A stretch of 64,000 nucleotides of DNA. It comes from Gp1-AA145 sp963757135. Its GTDB lineage: Bacteria > Acidobacteriota > Terriglobia > Terriglobales > Acidobacteriaceae. A program made the translations under genes and the position numbers. Shown piece after piece: positions 26,101 through 34,511 of this stretch (positions are counted from its first letter, which is position 1; every line of letters begins with the position of its first letter). The notes under the pieces were generated by a model that was given only the letters and a program-made list of their open reading frames with translations, was not told where the DNA came from and did no database searches. The stretch lies in the NCBI GenBank assembly GCA_963757135.1, contig CAVWQE010000005.1, forward strand, positions 248,001 through 312,000, written 5' to 3'.

Positions 26101-27174
26101 ATGATCCTTGACGCATTGCATCGCATTGTTAGCCACCACGAGTCGCTCTCGCGGGAGGAGGCACGTGTCGTCATGGGTGAAGTGTTGTCCGGAAAGTGCA
26201 CCGAGGCTCAGATTGCGGCACTGCTGGTCGGCCTCCATATGAAGGGTGAGACGGTTGAGGAGATTGTAGGGTTCGCAGAGGCGATTCGAGCAGCGGCGAC
26301 TCCCATCAGAATCGCCGACGACTCCGTTCTCGACGCCAGCGGCACCGGACGCGAAGCCCTGGTGGATACCTGCGGAACCGGTGGCGATGCGGCGGGAACA
26401 TTCAACATTTCGACCGTAACTGCATTTGTAGTGGCTGGTGCGGGCGTGCGCGTGGCCAAGCATGGCAACCGCAGTTCCACTCCCAAAGTTGCCGGCCAGA
26501 CCGTGACCGCCAAATGCGGCGCGGCTGATGTGATGGAGGCGCTGGGAGTAAAGATTCAGCTTCCGCCGGAGGCGATTGCACAATGTCTGAAAGAAGTAGG
26601 CATCGCATTTCTATTCGCACCCGCAATCCATTCGGCGGCAAAGTATGTGGCGCCAGTCCGGCGTGAGCTTAAGCTGCGCACCGTGTTTAATTTGCTTGGA
26701 CCGCTGACCAATCCAGCAGGAGCCTCGGCGCAGGTTGTCGGAGTATATGCCCTCGAATTAGTGGACAAAGTCGCCGAGGCGCTCAGCATCCTGGGAACGC
26801 ATCGCGCGTTCGTCGTGCATGGCCTCGACGGGTTGGATGAAATCACGATCACCGGACCGACACGAGTTGCTGAGATCCGGGAAGGAGCGCTGCGGTCTTA
26901 CGAAATTTCTCCCATGGAATTCGGCTTCACAACCGCGCCATTGGATGTCCTCACGGGCGGCGATGCGGCCGAAAATGCGCGCATTGTCCGTGAGATTTTA
27001 GGTGGAGAGAAATCACCGAGGCGTGACGTTGTCCTGATGAACGCCGCAGCCGCGCTGGTAGCAGCCGGAAAAGCCGAGCACCTGAAAGATGGGGCGGCCG
27101 TTGCCGGTGAGTCCATCGACTCCGGACGCGCTGCGGAGAAACTTGACGCTTTAATTCGCTTTACGGGCAAGTAG
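26101..27174 (+). CDS. trpD: Anthranilate phosphoribosyltransferase
   Basis: A 357-residue enzyme of tryptophan synthesis that transfers phosphoribose from PRPP to anthranilate. N-terminal helical domain with SREEARVVMGEVLSGK, then PRPP-binding CGTGGD, NIST and KHGNRS, and the late DE metal motif in GLDEIT. Between KHGNRS and KCGAAD there are 12 residues where most family members have about three, a small loop insertion beside the PRPP site. Alone here, without other trp genes, and divergent from the dehydrogenase homologue. ATG 26101 was chosen as the family start; an upstream frame is non-homologous. Confidence 0.93.
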   Translation: MILDALHRIVSHHESLSREEARVVMGEVLSGKCTEAQIAALLVGLHMKGETVEEIVGFAEAIRAAATPIRIADDSVLDASGTGREALVDTCGTGGDAAGTFNISTVTAFVVAGAGVRVAKHGNRSSTPKVAGQTVTAKCGAADVMEALGVKIQLPPEAIAQCLKEVGIAFLFAPAIHSAAKYVAPVRRELKLRTVFNLLGPLTNPAGASAQVVGVYALELVDKVAEALSILGTHRAFVVHGLDGLDEITITGPTRVAEIREGALRSYEISPMEFGFTTAPLDVLTGGDAAENARIVREILGGEKSPRRDVVLMNAAAALVAAGKAEHLKDGAAVAGESIDSGRAAEKLDALIRFTGK

Positions 27175-27209
27175 TTAAAACCTTTTCAACCGGGACACCG
27201 GGGCACAGT

Positions 27210-28928
27210 TTATCTTTCGTTCGGCACCGTTTCTATTCTGTAGCGGTTATTGTTCGGATTCATCTCCGGCACACTGCCGTCATTGACGGTTGCTTCCTGC
27301 GGGAGCATGGGAGCGGCGATTCGAATCGAGGCTTTGGATTTTCCGGGGACAATCAGTCGCTCGGTTGATTCGCCTTGGGCCATGTGCAGCGTGACCGGGA
27401 CTTCAGCCGCAGCCGCGCCCGAGTTTTCTACGGTGACCGTCACCATATATCCGCCTTCAAGCAACTGACGCGGATAAACCGAGAGTATGTGAAATTCAGG
27501 CAGGCCGCGGTCGCGATAAACCCAGTCATCAAAGAACCAAGCCAGATTGCGATGAGACTGCGCCTCGATTAGCTTTTGCATGTAGTATGCGTCTTTATCG
27601 TCTGACGCGCGATAGCTGTGCATGGCTGCGGTGAATACCGTCTCTCCCACCATATCGCGCAACATCCACCAGACGTTCATGGCTTTCGTCTCAACGAAAA
27701 ACTCATCGGGATCATTGATCAGCGAGCGCGCCGCAGCTTTATCGTTTCCCTGCGCGAGATTCTCTTTCTCGGCCGCGATGAGCGCTTGCCGATGGCCTTG
27801 CAAATATGCGATCGCGGCTTGACGCCCTTTTTCATTTTGCATGTAAACGGCTTGTGCCCAACTAGCCAGTCCTCCGGCTATCCACAGCCGCGGAGAAGGA
27901 AAAGCCGCATGTGCCAGTTGCCGAACCGCTGACAGAAGCAGTGAAGTGTCGCTGCCTGAGAGTGGCATGAGCAAGAAATTTCCGGACTCAAATGGAGCGT
28001 CTTGTGAATCAGGCAAATCGAAGAGCTCTGGCCTGACACTCTGCTTGGCGCCATGGTCCCCAAACCACTGAGCCACTGGCGGCCCTGCTTGATTCAGGGC
28101 CAGAGCATAGTCGTCGGCTCCTGATTTATGTGCGGGAAGAAAATTAATTACCGCATCGTCGCGTTCGATTTTTGAAAATTGGCCAATTACAAAGACGGGC
28201 ACAGTTTCTTCGAGATGCGGGAATGAATACAAAACGCACCCCATCGAGCTTTGCCCCATCGCACTGAAACTGGCGGCAGGCACCCCCGTGTGAGCATCAT
28301 TCATAACTCCGGTCGTTCCAGAGGTGCAGAGATTTACCTTCATCACGGCATCTTGTTCGCGCTGTTTCCATCTACCGACGGTTGCGGGTACGCTGTCGCC
28401 ATCGGACAAGCTCGCGGCTTCTGTCGCGACGGGATACCAGGTCACGTAACCTATTCCGCGCACGGCGGTGAAGCTGCGGCCAATTTCATCCCAGTCTGAA
28501 TGCCGTGCCGCCTCTGCAGGCACGCCGATTCGGGTGAGCCGGGTAGCGTCCTGGGGAATGACGCCCTCGTAGGCAATCTGCAATTCAATCGTCTGCCTGG
28601 AAGGGACGGGACGCGGAGGCGTGAGAATGGCTTCGCTCAGAGCGCCGGTGTGATCGATATCTGAGGTGTAGGTTTGGGAGAAGAACTCAACTGGCTTGGC
28701 GTCAAGCTGAATCGAAATCCAGTTCAGGCTTGAAGAAACTTGCAGCGCAATGTTCTTCTGCGCGGTGTCTGAATCGTTCCTGAGCGTGATCTTGCCGCGC
28801 ACCGCCAGGCGTTGTTGCGCAGGGTCAATAGTTGCATTTAGATCGTAACCAGTGATGCTGAAAGCTTCGCGGTCAAGCGCGTTGGCCCGTACGCAGCAGA
28901 ACATCGCCAAAAACAAAAGCAACTTCAT
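27210..28928 (-). CDS. M1-peptidase-like secreted protein lacking the zinc site
   Basis: A 572-residue protein with a short signal peptide (LLLFLAMFCCVRANA) and an M1-aminopeptidase-like layout: N-terminal beta-sandwich (about 25-190), a central region and a helical C-terminal half, with the family's WFFDDWVYRDRGLPEF near residue 475. Where active enzymes have HExxH and a distal NEG, this one has RQLAH and AGG, so zinc cannot be bound in the usual way. It is probably a non-catalytic paralogue. Its ATG overlaps the TAA of rlmB by one base, so translation is coupled. Confidence 0.8.
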   Translation of the reverse strand: MKLLLFLAMFCCVRANALDREAFSITGYDLNATIDPAQQRLAVRGKITLRNDSDTAQKNIALQVSSSLNWISIQLDAKPVEFFSQTYTSDIDHTGALSEAILTPPRPVPSRQTIELQIAYEGVIPQDATRLTRIGVPAEAARHSDWDEIGRSFTAVRGIGYVTWYPVATEAASLSDGDSVPATVGRWKQREQDAVMKVNLCTSGTTGVMNDAHTGVPAASFSAMGQSSMGCVLYSFPHLEETVPVFVIGQFSKIERDDAVINFLPAHKSGADDYALALNQAGPPVAQWFGDHGAKQSVRPELFDLPDSQDAPFESGNFLLMPLSGSDTSLLLSAVRQLAHAAFPSPRLWIAGGLASWAQAVYMQNEKGRQAAIAYLQGHRQALIAAEKENLAQGNDKAAARSLINDPDEFFVETKAMNVWWMLRDMVGETVFTAAMHSYRASDDKDAYYMQKLIEAQSHRNLAWFFDDWVYRDRGLPEFHILSVYPRQLLEGGYMVTVTVENSGAAAAEVPVTLHMAQGESTERLIVPGKSKASIRIAAPMLPQEATVNDGSVPEMNPNNNRYRIETVPNER

Positions 28929-29659
28929 TACGCCATCCGGCGCTGGCGCGCCACTTCATACAGCATGACGCCCGCCGCCACAGACACATTCAGCGAAGGC
29001 ACTTTGCCGAGCATCGGAATCGAAACCAGAAAGTCGCACTTCCTCTTCACCAGATCGTGCAGCCCTTTACCTTCCGCTCCCAGCACTACGGCGCAATCCA
29101 TCTTGTAATCCACTTTGTCGTAACTCTGCGGACCCCGCTCGTCGAGGCCGGCAATCCACAAGCCTTTGGATTTGAGTACTTCGAGTGTGCGCGAAATGTT
29201 CGTGACTTTTGCCACCGGCAAATGCTCACTTGCTCCCGCCGAGGCTTTCGCGACGGTTCCCGTTATTCCGGCTGCGCGTCGCTCAGGAATCACGACTCCA
29301 TCGGCACCGGCTGCGTCCGCGGTCCGCAAAACCGCCCCCAAATTATGTGGATCTTCAACTCCATCGAGCACGACGACCAGCGAGTATTGCCCGCGCTTGG
29401 CAGCAAGCACATCATCCAGATCGTTGTATTGTTTCGCCGAGGTGACGGCCACAACGCCCTGATGGGCGCCGGTTCCGGCCATGCGGTCTAGCTCCACGCG
29501 CGGCAGGAAGCGCACCGGGATGCTGATTCGCCGGCATTCTTCAATTACTCTCTGCAGCCGCAAGTCATGGCGCTCCTTGGCCACACCCACCCACTGAAAC
29601 GCCTTGCCGCGGGCCTTCAGCGCCTCGGCCACAGAGTTCATGCCATAGATAACATTCAT
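28928..29659 (-). CDS. rlmB: 23S rRNA (guanosine-2'-O-)-methyltransferase, TrmH/RlmB family
   Basis: A 243-residue SPOUT methyltransferase using SAM, expected to act on G2251 of 23S rRNA. N-terminal substrate-binding domain (YGMNSVAEAL), followed by the knot domain with motifs LDGVEDPHNLGAVLRTADA, LGAEGKGL and SIPMLGKVPSLNVSVAAG. ATG at 29659 matches the family start; the frame upstream is not homologous. The stop overlaps the start of the M1-like gene. Divergent from the LytTR regulator, 75 bp away. Confidence 0.92.
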   Translation of the reverse strand: MNVIYGMNSVAEALKARGKAFQWVGVAKERHDLRLQRVIEECRRISIPVRFLPRVELDRMAGTGAHQGVVAVTSAKQYNDLDDVLAAKRGQYSLVVVLDGVEDPHNLGAVLRTADAAGADGVVIPERRAAGITGTVAKASAGASEHLPVAKVTNISRTLEVLKSKGLWIAGLDERGPQSYDKVDYKMDCAVVLGAEGKGLHDLVKRKCDFLVSIPMLGKVPSLNVSVAAGVMLYEVARQRRMA

Positions 29660-29734
29660 CGAAGAATCTAGTGTAACCGCAAGGCTGGCGGCTGCTTCTA
29701 AATGGACTATACTTTTCTCACTAGGGAGAGAACG

Positions 29735-30514
29735 GTGCCGCTTTCCACGGTAATTGTGGACGATGAGCAGTTGGCGCGGGACGAACTCGCTTTTCTGCTC
29801 AAGAACATTGGAGACGTGGATGTCGTGGCTCAGGGAAAGAACGGCCTTGAAGCCGTCAACCTGATTCGCGAGCACAATCCTGATCTCGTTTTTCTCGACG
29901 TGCAGATGCCGGGTCTGGATGGCTTTGGGGTCATCAAGAAGTTGTTGGATAAGAAGCTGCCGCTCCCCAAAATCGTTTTCTCCACCGCCTTCGATCAGTA
30001 CGCGGTCCGGGCGTTCGAAGTCAACGCCGTTGATTACCTCCTGAAACCATTCGACCGCAAACGCGTCGCTCAGTCAGTGGAAAAGGCGCGGGCAACCATG
30101 GAGCCGAACAATTCTTCATCCGACAAACTGGATACGCTCGTCCGCATGCTGGAGTCGCAAAAGCCGCAGGCGTCAAGAATCTTGTTGAAATCCGGCAGCC
30201 GCTTGATATTGGTCAGCCAGCGCGACATCTGCTACGCCTCGATTGAAGACGGCATCATCACGGTGGTGACCGGGGGCCTGAATGGGATGGAGGGTCAATC
30301 GAATTGCCGCACGCTTGAGGAACTCCTCGACAGCCTTGATCCAAACTTATTCTGGCGCGCGCACAGATCTTTTCTGGTGAATGTGAACCGGATCAAAGAA
30401 GTCGTGCCGTGGTTTAAAAGTTCCTACCAACTTCGCATGGACGACAAGAAGCAGACCGAAGTTCCCGTCAGCCGGGCGCAGACCAAGCGGCTGCGCGAAT
30501 TGTTCGGGTTGTAA
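29735..30514 (+). CDS. LytTR-type response regulator
   Basis: A 259-residue transcription regulator. Receiver domain (residues about 4-120): acidic pair in IVDDE, phosphorylated Asp in FLDVQMPGLDG, Thr in FSTAFD and Lys in LKPFD. LytTR DNA-binding domain (about 155-258), with RAHRSFLVNVNRI as the signature. GTG at 29735 has a GGGAG site at the right distance; ATG at 29702 would add 11 residues. The cognate sensor kinase, usually a LytS-like membrane protein, is not adjacent. Confidence 0.9.
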   Translation: MPLSTVIVDDEQLARDELAFLLKNIGDVDVVAQGKNGLEAVNLIREHNPDLVFLDVQMPGLDGFGVIKKLLDKKLPLPKIVFSTAFDQYAVRAFEVNAVDYLLKPFDRKRVAQSVEKARATMEPNNSSSDKLDTLVRMLESQKPQASRILLKSGSRLILVSQRDICYASIEDGIITVVTGGLNGMEGQSNCRTLEELLDSLDPNLFWRAHRSFLVNVNRIKEVVPWFKSSYQLRMDDKKQTEVPVSRAQTKRLRELFGL

Positions 30515-30546
30515 AAAAGGCGGCCGTGAGGAGGGAACCGGCCGCC
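30513..30546 (-). terminator. Intrinsic terminator of the second Crp/Fnr gene
   Basis: GGCGGCCG (30519-30526) pairs with CGGCCGCC (30539-30546). On the minus strand the hairpin is followed by a T-run (30513-30518), a classical terminator for the gene ending at 30571. It also lies just after the LytTR stop. Confidence 0.85.
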
Positions 30547-30570
30547 ACTTACCCCTAAACGAGCAGTTCT

Positions 30571-31284
30571 TCACATCGCCATTTGTTGTAATGCCTGGCG
30601 ATTCTTGATTACTAACGTCGAGCCTTCAAGTCTTATCCAATCTTTTTTCCGCAGTTCGCTGAGGAGGCGGGTAACGGTTTCACGCGAGGCGCCAATCCTC
30701 TGCGCCATTTCTTCGTGCGTAGCCGGAGTTTGAATTCGCGCGTCATCTGCTGGCTCGGGGTTACTTCCGATCCATGAGAGCAACAGACGCGCCAGTTTGC
30801 CCGAAGACGAACGCACCAGCACAAAATCATTGATGTCGCGGTAGGCGGACTGAAATTCGCGGCTCACAGCCAGGGCGGAGCGGAGTCCCAGTTCTCCGCT
30901 CCGTTCCATAAGCCGGAGCAGGCCTTCTCGCTCCACAAGGTTAACCAGGCAGGGGCCGACGGTTTCGGCAGTCACTTCGTAAGCCTCTCCCGAGATCATC
31001 GCGCTCAGACCAATGATCTCGCCTGGTTCTTCCATTTTCAAAACCAGAACTTTTCCTTCCTTCGAGGTGGTGGACAGCTTCACTTTGCCGGAGCACAAAA
31101 CGAACGCGCCCGGCGGCATTTGTCCTGCGACAAACAGGATGGCCCCTCCCGGATAGGTGGTCAGGTGAGAATGCCCGCTGAAGGACTTAAGCAGATCCTC
31201 CGACAGTGAGCAGTACCAGCCTTCCCTTCTCAGCTTGCAGGTGATGCAATTCTCAACCATGTCTAATCCATAAGGTGTGTTCAT
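30571..31284 (-). CDS. Crp/Fnr-family regulator with N-terminal Cys motif
   Basis: A 237-residue regulator. Near the N-terminus is C-x2-C followed eight residues later by another Cys (CITCKLRREGWYC), and a further Cys sits in the barrel (VGPCLVNL); four such Cys can hold an Fe-S cluster in FNR-like proteins. The barrel holds YPGGAILFVAGQMPPGAFVL; the winged helix has recognition residues SRETVTRLLSEL, the usual E-x-x-x-R type. ATG 31284 begins the family-like part, though the frame stays open for 137 more codons. A terminator follows the gene. Confidence 0.85.
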   Translation of the reverse strand: MNTPYGLDMVENCITCKLRREGWYCSLSEDLLKSFSGHSHLTTYPGGAILFVAGQMPPGAFVLCSGKVKLSTTSKEGKVLVLKMEEPGEIIGLSAMISGEAYEVTAETVGPCLVNLVEREGLLRLMERSGELGLRSALAVSREFQSAYRDINDFVLVRSSSGKLARLLLSWIGSNPEPADDARIQTPATHEEMAQRIGASRETVTRLLSELRKKDWIRLEGSTLVIKNRQALQQMAM

Positions 31285-31958
31285 TGGCTCTCTTTTCACC
31301 TGCACAAATTGCTGAGTGTTCGATCCTGGGTGACGAATCATTTTTTTCAATCTACTCCGCGTGCGCCGCAAGTCACGCACGAGTAATCGTCCATTCTCGG
31401 TTTCAGCGAGAAGTTCAGCCGACAATGCGCGGGATGCCGGGTCGGCCGAGCGCATCGCTTGCACCAATTCCCACCCTGATGCGGTATCGGCGGCGCGGTG
31501 CCAGCGCGATCCGCAGTAGAACAGAAACAGCGGGTCAGGCCTGGCTTCTTCTCTTTTGAAGGCCGGAGCCAGTGTCGGGTACACGGTGCTGCGCAAGGAA
31601 TGACAGGGCTTTTTTGCTGGAAGGCCGGGACCGGGATAACTGACACCTGTCGGCGGAAAATCAGAACGATGGGAAAACCCACCCTTGGCCAGCATTTCCT
31701 AACACCCCTTTGGCGCGAATACCAACTTTACTGGCACGCCCCTGGCCAAACACCGATGCAAGCTTAAGTAGTAAGAACCAAAGCGGCTAAGGCTGCTGTA
31801 CACGATCTCGGTGGGCTCCGGAATGCCGACGCATTGGCACCTGCCGAGGCGTCGGCACCAGGGGGTCAAAAGATGAGGGCTGCCCTACCAGCGTAATGAT
31901 GCGGAATTGGTTCTGAACCGGCAAACTCACACAATTGATGGACCACTAGCAAATGTTC
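31285..31958. other. Gap upstream of the second Crp/Fnr gene
   Basis: No confident gene. The frame of the Crp/Fnr gene stays open to 31695, and one stretch of it (WELVQAMRSADPASRALSAE) looks like real helical protein, so a small gene or N-terminal domain may be present. A 9-bp inverted repeat, TGCCGACGC and GCGTCGGCA, lies at 31824-31832 and 31849-31857. Confidence 0.4.
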
Positions 31959-34022
31959 CTAAGCTTGATACTCTTCGCGTGCGATCCCAAGTTTCTGAAT
32001 TCGGGATTGCAGGGTCGTCCTCTTCATACCGAGTCTGGCGGCGGCTCCGCGAGGGCCAGCGACAACGCCTGCCGCTTCGCGCAAGGAAAGCAGTATGTAT
32101 TCGCGTTCGATTTCCTCAAGAGTTCCGGAGGTTCGCGCCCGCTCCGGCGACGACACCCTCAACTCGGCCATGGGCGCAAAGAATATCGGCCCCTGGGTCA
32201 AGATCACCGAGCGTTCGATGAAATTCTCCAATTCCCGAATATTACCCGGCCAACCCCACGACTCGAGTTCGCGGATCAACTCTTCGGGAATGGACTCTAC
32301 CTGCTTGCCCATCCTACGGGCGAACTTCTGCACGAAATATTGCGCCAGAATGGGAATGTCGCCGGTCCGCTCGCGCAGCGGAGGGACGCGTATGGGGAAG
32401 ACATTCAACCGGTAAAAAAGATCACTGCGAAACTGCCGTTCGTTTACGGCTTGGGCGAGATCGCGATTGGTCGCGGCCACCAGACGTACATTGACTCGAA
32501 TGGTTTTGGTGCCGCCCAGGCGCTCGAACTCCTGATCTTGCAAAACCCGCAGCAACTTGGGCTGCAATTCAGTGGGAATTTCTCCGACCTCGTCGAGGAA
32601 CAGCGTGCCCTTGTCCGCCAACTCAATGCGGCCCAATTTTTGGCTGACCGCGCCGGTGAATGCGCCTTCTCGTGGCCGAACAACTCACTCTCGAGCAGGC
32701 CGGTTGGAATTGCGGCGCAGTTCAGCTTGATGAAACTCTCCCCCCGGCGTGAGCTCAAACGGTGGACCGCCCGCCGCAATCAACTCTTTTCCGGTCCCGG
32801 TTTCGCCCAGGATCAGCACCGTTGCGTCGCTCGGCGCGGCGATTTCCACCTGCCGGAGCGCCTGGCATAACACGGCGCTGTTTCCAATTACCTCCCCGAA
32901 GTTGTGTTGAGCACTGATTTCATCTTCCCAGTGGCGTTTTTCTTTCGAGAACCTGTCTTGGTAGCGAGCAATCTCCTCGTGCGCATGGGCGTTGTCCACG
33001 GCCAGCGCCATCTGCGACGCAATCTGAGTTAGCAGCACGACGTCATCCTCGGAAATTGCGCCACCCGTCAGACTTGCCAAACCAAGCGTGCCCAGGCTCT
33101 TGTTTCGACTTATCAGCGGTAGATGGCACAACCAGCGAATGCCTTGCGCCAAAAGACTCTGCGAATAGCGTGACTTGAATAACTGAAGGTCGGAATGATT
33201 GAAGAACATAGCGGCACGCTGGCGATGGGCGATACCAGCCGGATATTCCGATACAGGCACGGCGCTGGCGGAAAGAGCCGACATGGGACGGTTTTCCGAA
33301 TCGAGAAAGCGAATGTTCAAAACGTCAGCAGGCTTGTCGTAAACTGCCAGGCAGGTGTAATCCCGTGAAATTATGCGCCCAACCGTTTGCGAAACCTTTT
33401 CGAATATTTCCTGTATATCGAAGGTAGAAGCCAGAGCTGTGTTGATATCGAAGAGAGTTTTGAGGCGCGCCCGGTCGCTGAGGAGCAGGTCAGCTACTAG
33501 TGAGTTCTCCAGCAGCAGCGCGATCTGCCTCGCGGCCTTATCGGAGAGCATGACCTGTTCGGCAGCGAATCCTCCGGAATTGTTTCGTCCGAGAATAAGC
33601 ACACCGGTAGCATATTTTTGGGTGCTGACGGGAACGATGCGAAATGAGTGGAATCCGCCGGCTTTCATCAATTGTGCCAGATCAGAAAATCGGCTCTCGC
33701 TGCTGGCGTCATGGACTTCAATCGCGTGCGGCTGGTTTACCGTAATTTCCAAAGCTGCTGGAACGGGTATCTCATGGAAACTCGGGGCATCGCCCGATTT
33801 CGAGACCACAGCAGCATTTCTTTGATCCGGATTGAATAGAGCCAGCGCTGCCAGATGGAGTTCCTGCTTTTGACGCAGTTCGGAGAGAAGGGTGTGGATC
33901 TCTTGGGCCAAACCATTGCCTTCCTGACGGTTAAAGGCAGAGAACAGGCTTCGGGAATGACGAAGAAGATCGTCAACCGACAGGAAACTGTGTTCACCTG
34001 GGCGCGCTAACTTGCTTTGCAC
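31959..34022 (-). pseudogene. Sigma54-dependent activator with GAF domain, split by two frameshifts
   Basis: Read across three pieces this is a NifA/FhlA-like activator: a GAF sensory domain (about 34022-32950), an AAA+ ATPase and a C-terminal Fis-type helix-turn-helix (TLQSRIQKLGI). An extra G (minus strand) near 32774 just after Walker A GETGTGKE shifts the frame; a missing G near 32666 restores it. The missing base is in the first codon of the sigma54-contact loop, which would otherwise read GAFTGA. The shifted segment meets a stop at 32685. Either a recent pseudogene or a sequencing error in G-runs. Walker B FLDEVGE and the arginine finger region are intact. Confidence 0.75.
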
Positions 34023-34195
34023 CGTACCCCAAATTCATCCCCTCGATGCAAAGTGCTTTATGTTGGCAGATGATACGCCCAAATGATGTGCTGTAAACGC
34101 TTTTCTTTGTTCTGTTCTGAAAAGGGACAACCACGCGCACCAGACTCGCCGCCACACTTTAGTCATCGAACTCTTTTCTTTGTTGTGCGTTCCCG

Positions 34196-34201
34196 TATAA
34201 T
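34196..34201 (+). promoter_or_regulatory. Putative -10 element of purS-glmS
   Basis: A perfect TATAAT ends 12 bp before the purS ATG. Transcription would start about 6 bp before the ATG, implying an almost leaderless mRNA. The -35 region is weak. Confidence 0.45.
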
Positions 34202-34213
34202 CGAGCCATCCCC

Positions 34214-34459
34214 ATGAAAGCATACGTGTACGTTTCACTGAAGCGGAGCGTTTTGGATCCGCAAGGCAAGACCATAGAGGGCGCCCTGCGCAAGATGGGG
34301 TACCAGGGACTAAAAGATGTTCGCCAGGGAAAGTTTTTTGAATTGACGCTCGATGGGGGCCTCGATCGCAGTCAGGCGGAAGCCGAGGTTGGGCGAATTG
34401 CTCGCGACGTCCTGACCAACCCCGTAATAGAAGAATTTCGGTATACCATTGAAGAATAG
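34214..34459 (+). CDS. purS: Phosphoribosylformylglycinamidine synthase subunit PurS
   Basis: An 81-residue protein, the small bridging subunit of the purine-pathway FGAM synthase (with PurQ and PurL). It matches the family in length and in KAYVYVSLKRSVLDPQGKTI at the N-terminus, the FELTLDG strand and the TNPVIEEFRYTIEE end. Neither purQ nor purL is adjacent; glmS follows after 52 bp. ATG at 34214. The near-leaderless position is noted under the promoter. Confidence 0.9.
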   Translation: MKAYVYVSLKRSVLDPQGKTIEGALRKMGYQGLKDVRQGKFFELTLDGGLDRSQAEAEVGRIARDVLTNPVIEEFRYTIEE

Positions 34460-34511
34460 TTGTTTACAGGTTCGCATCGTCCTCCCCACACCATAATCAG
34501 GAGCCGTTTGC

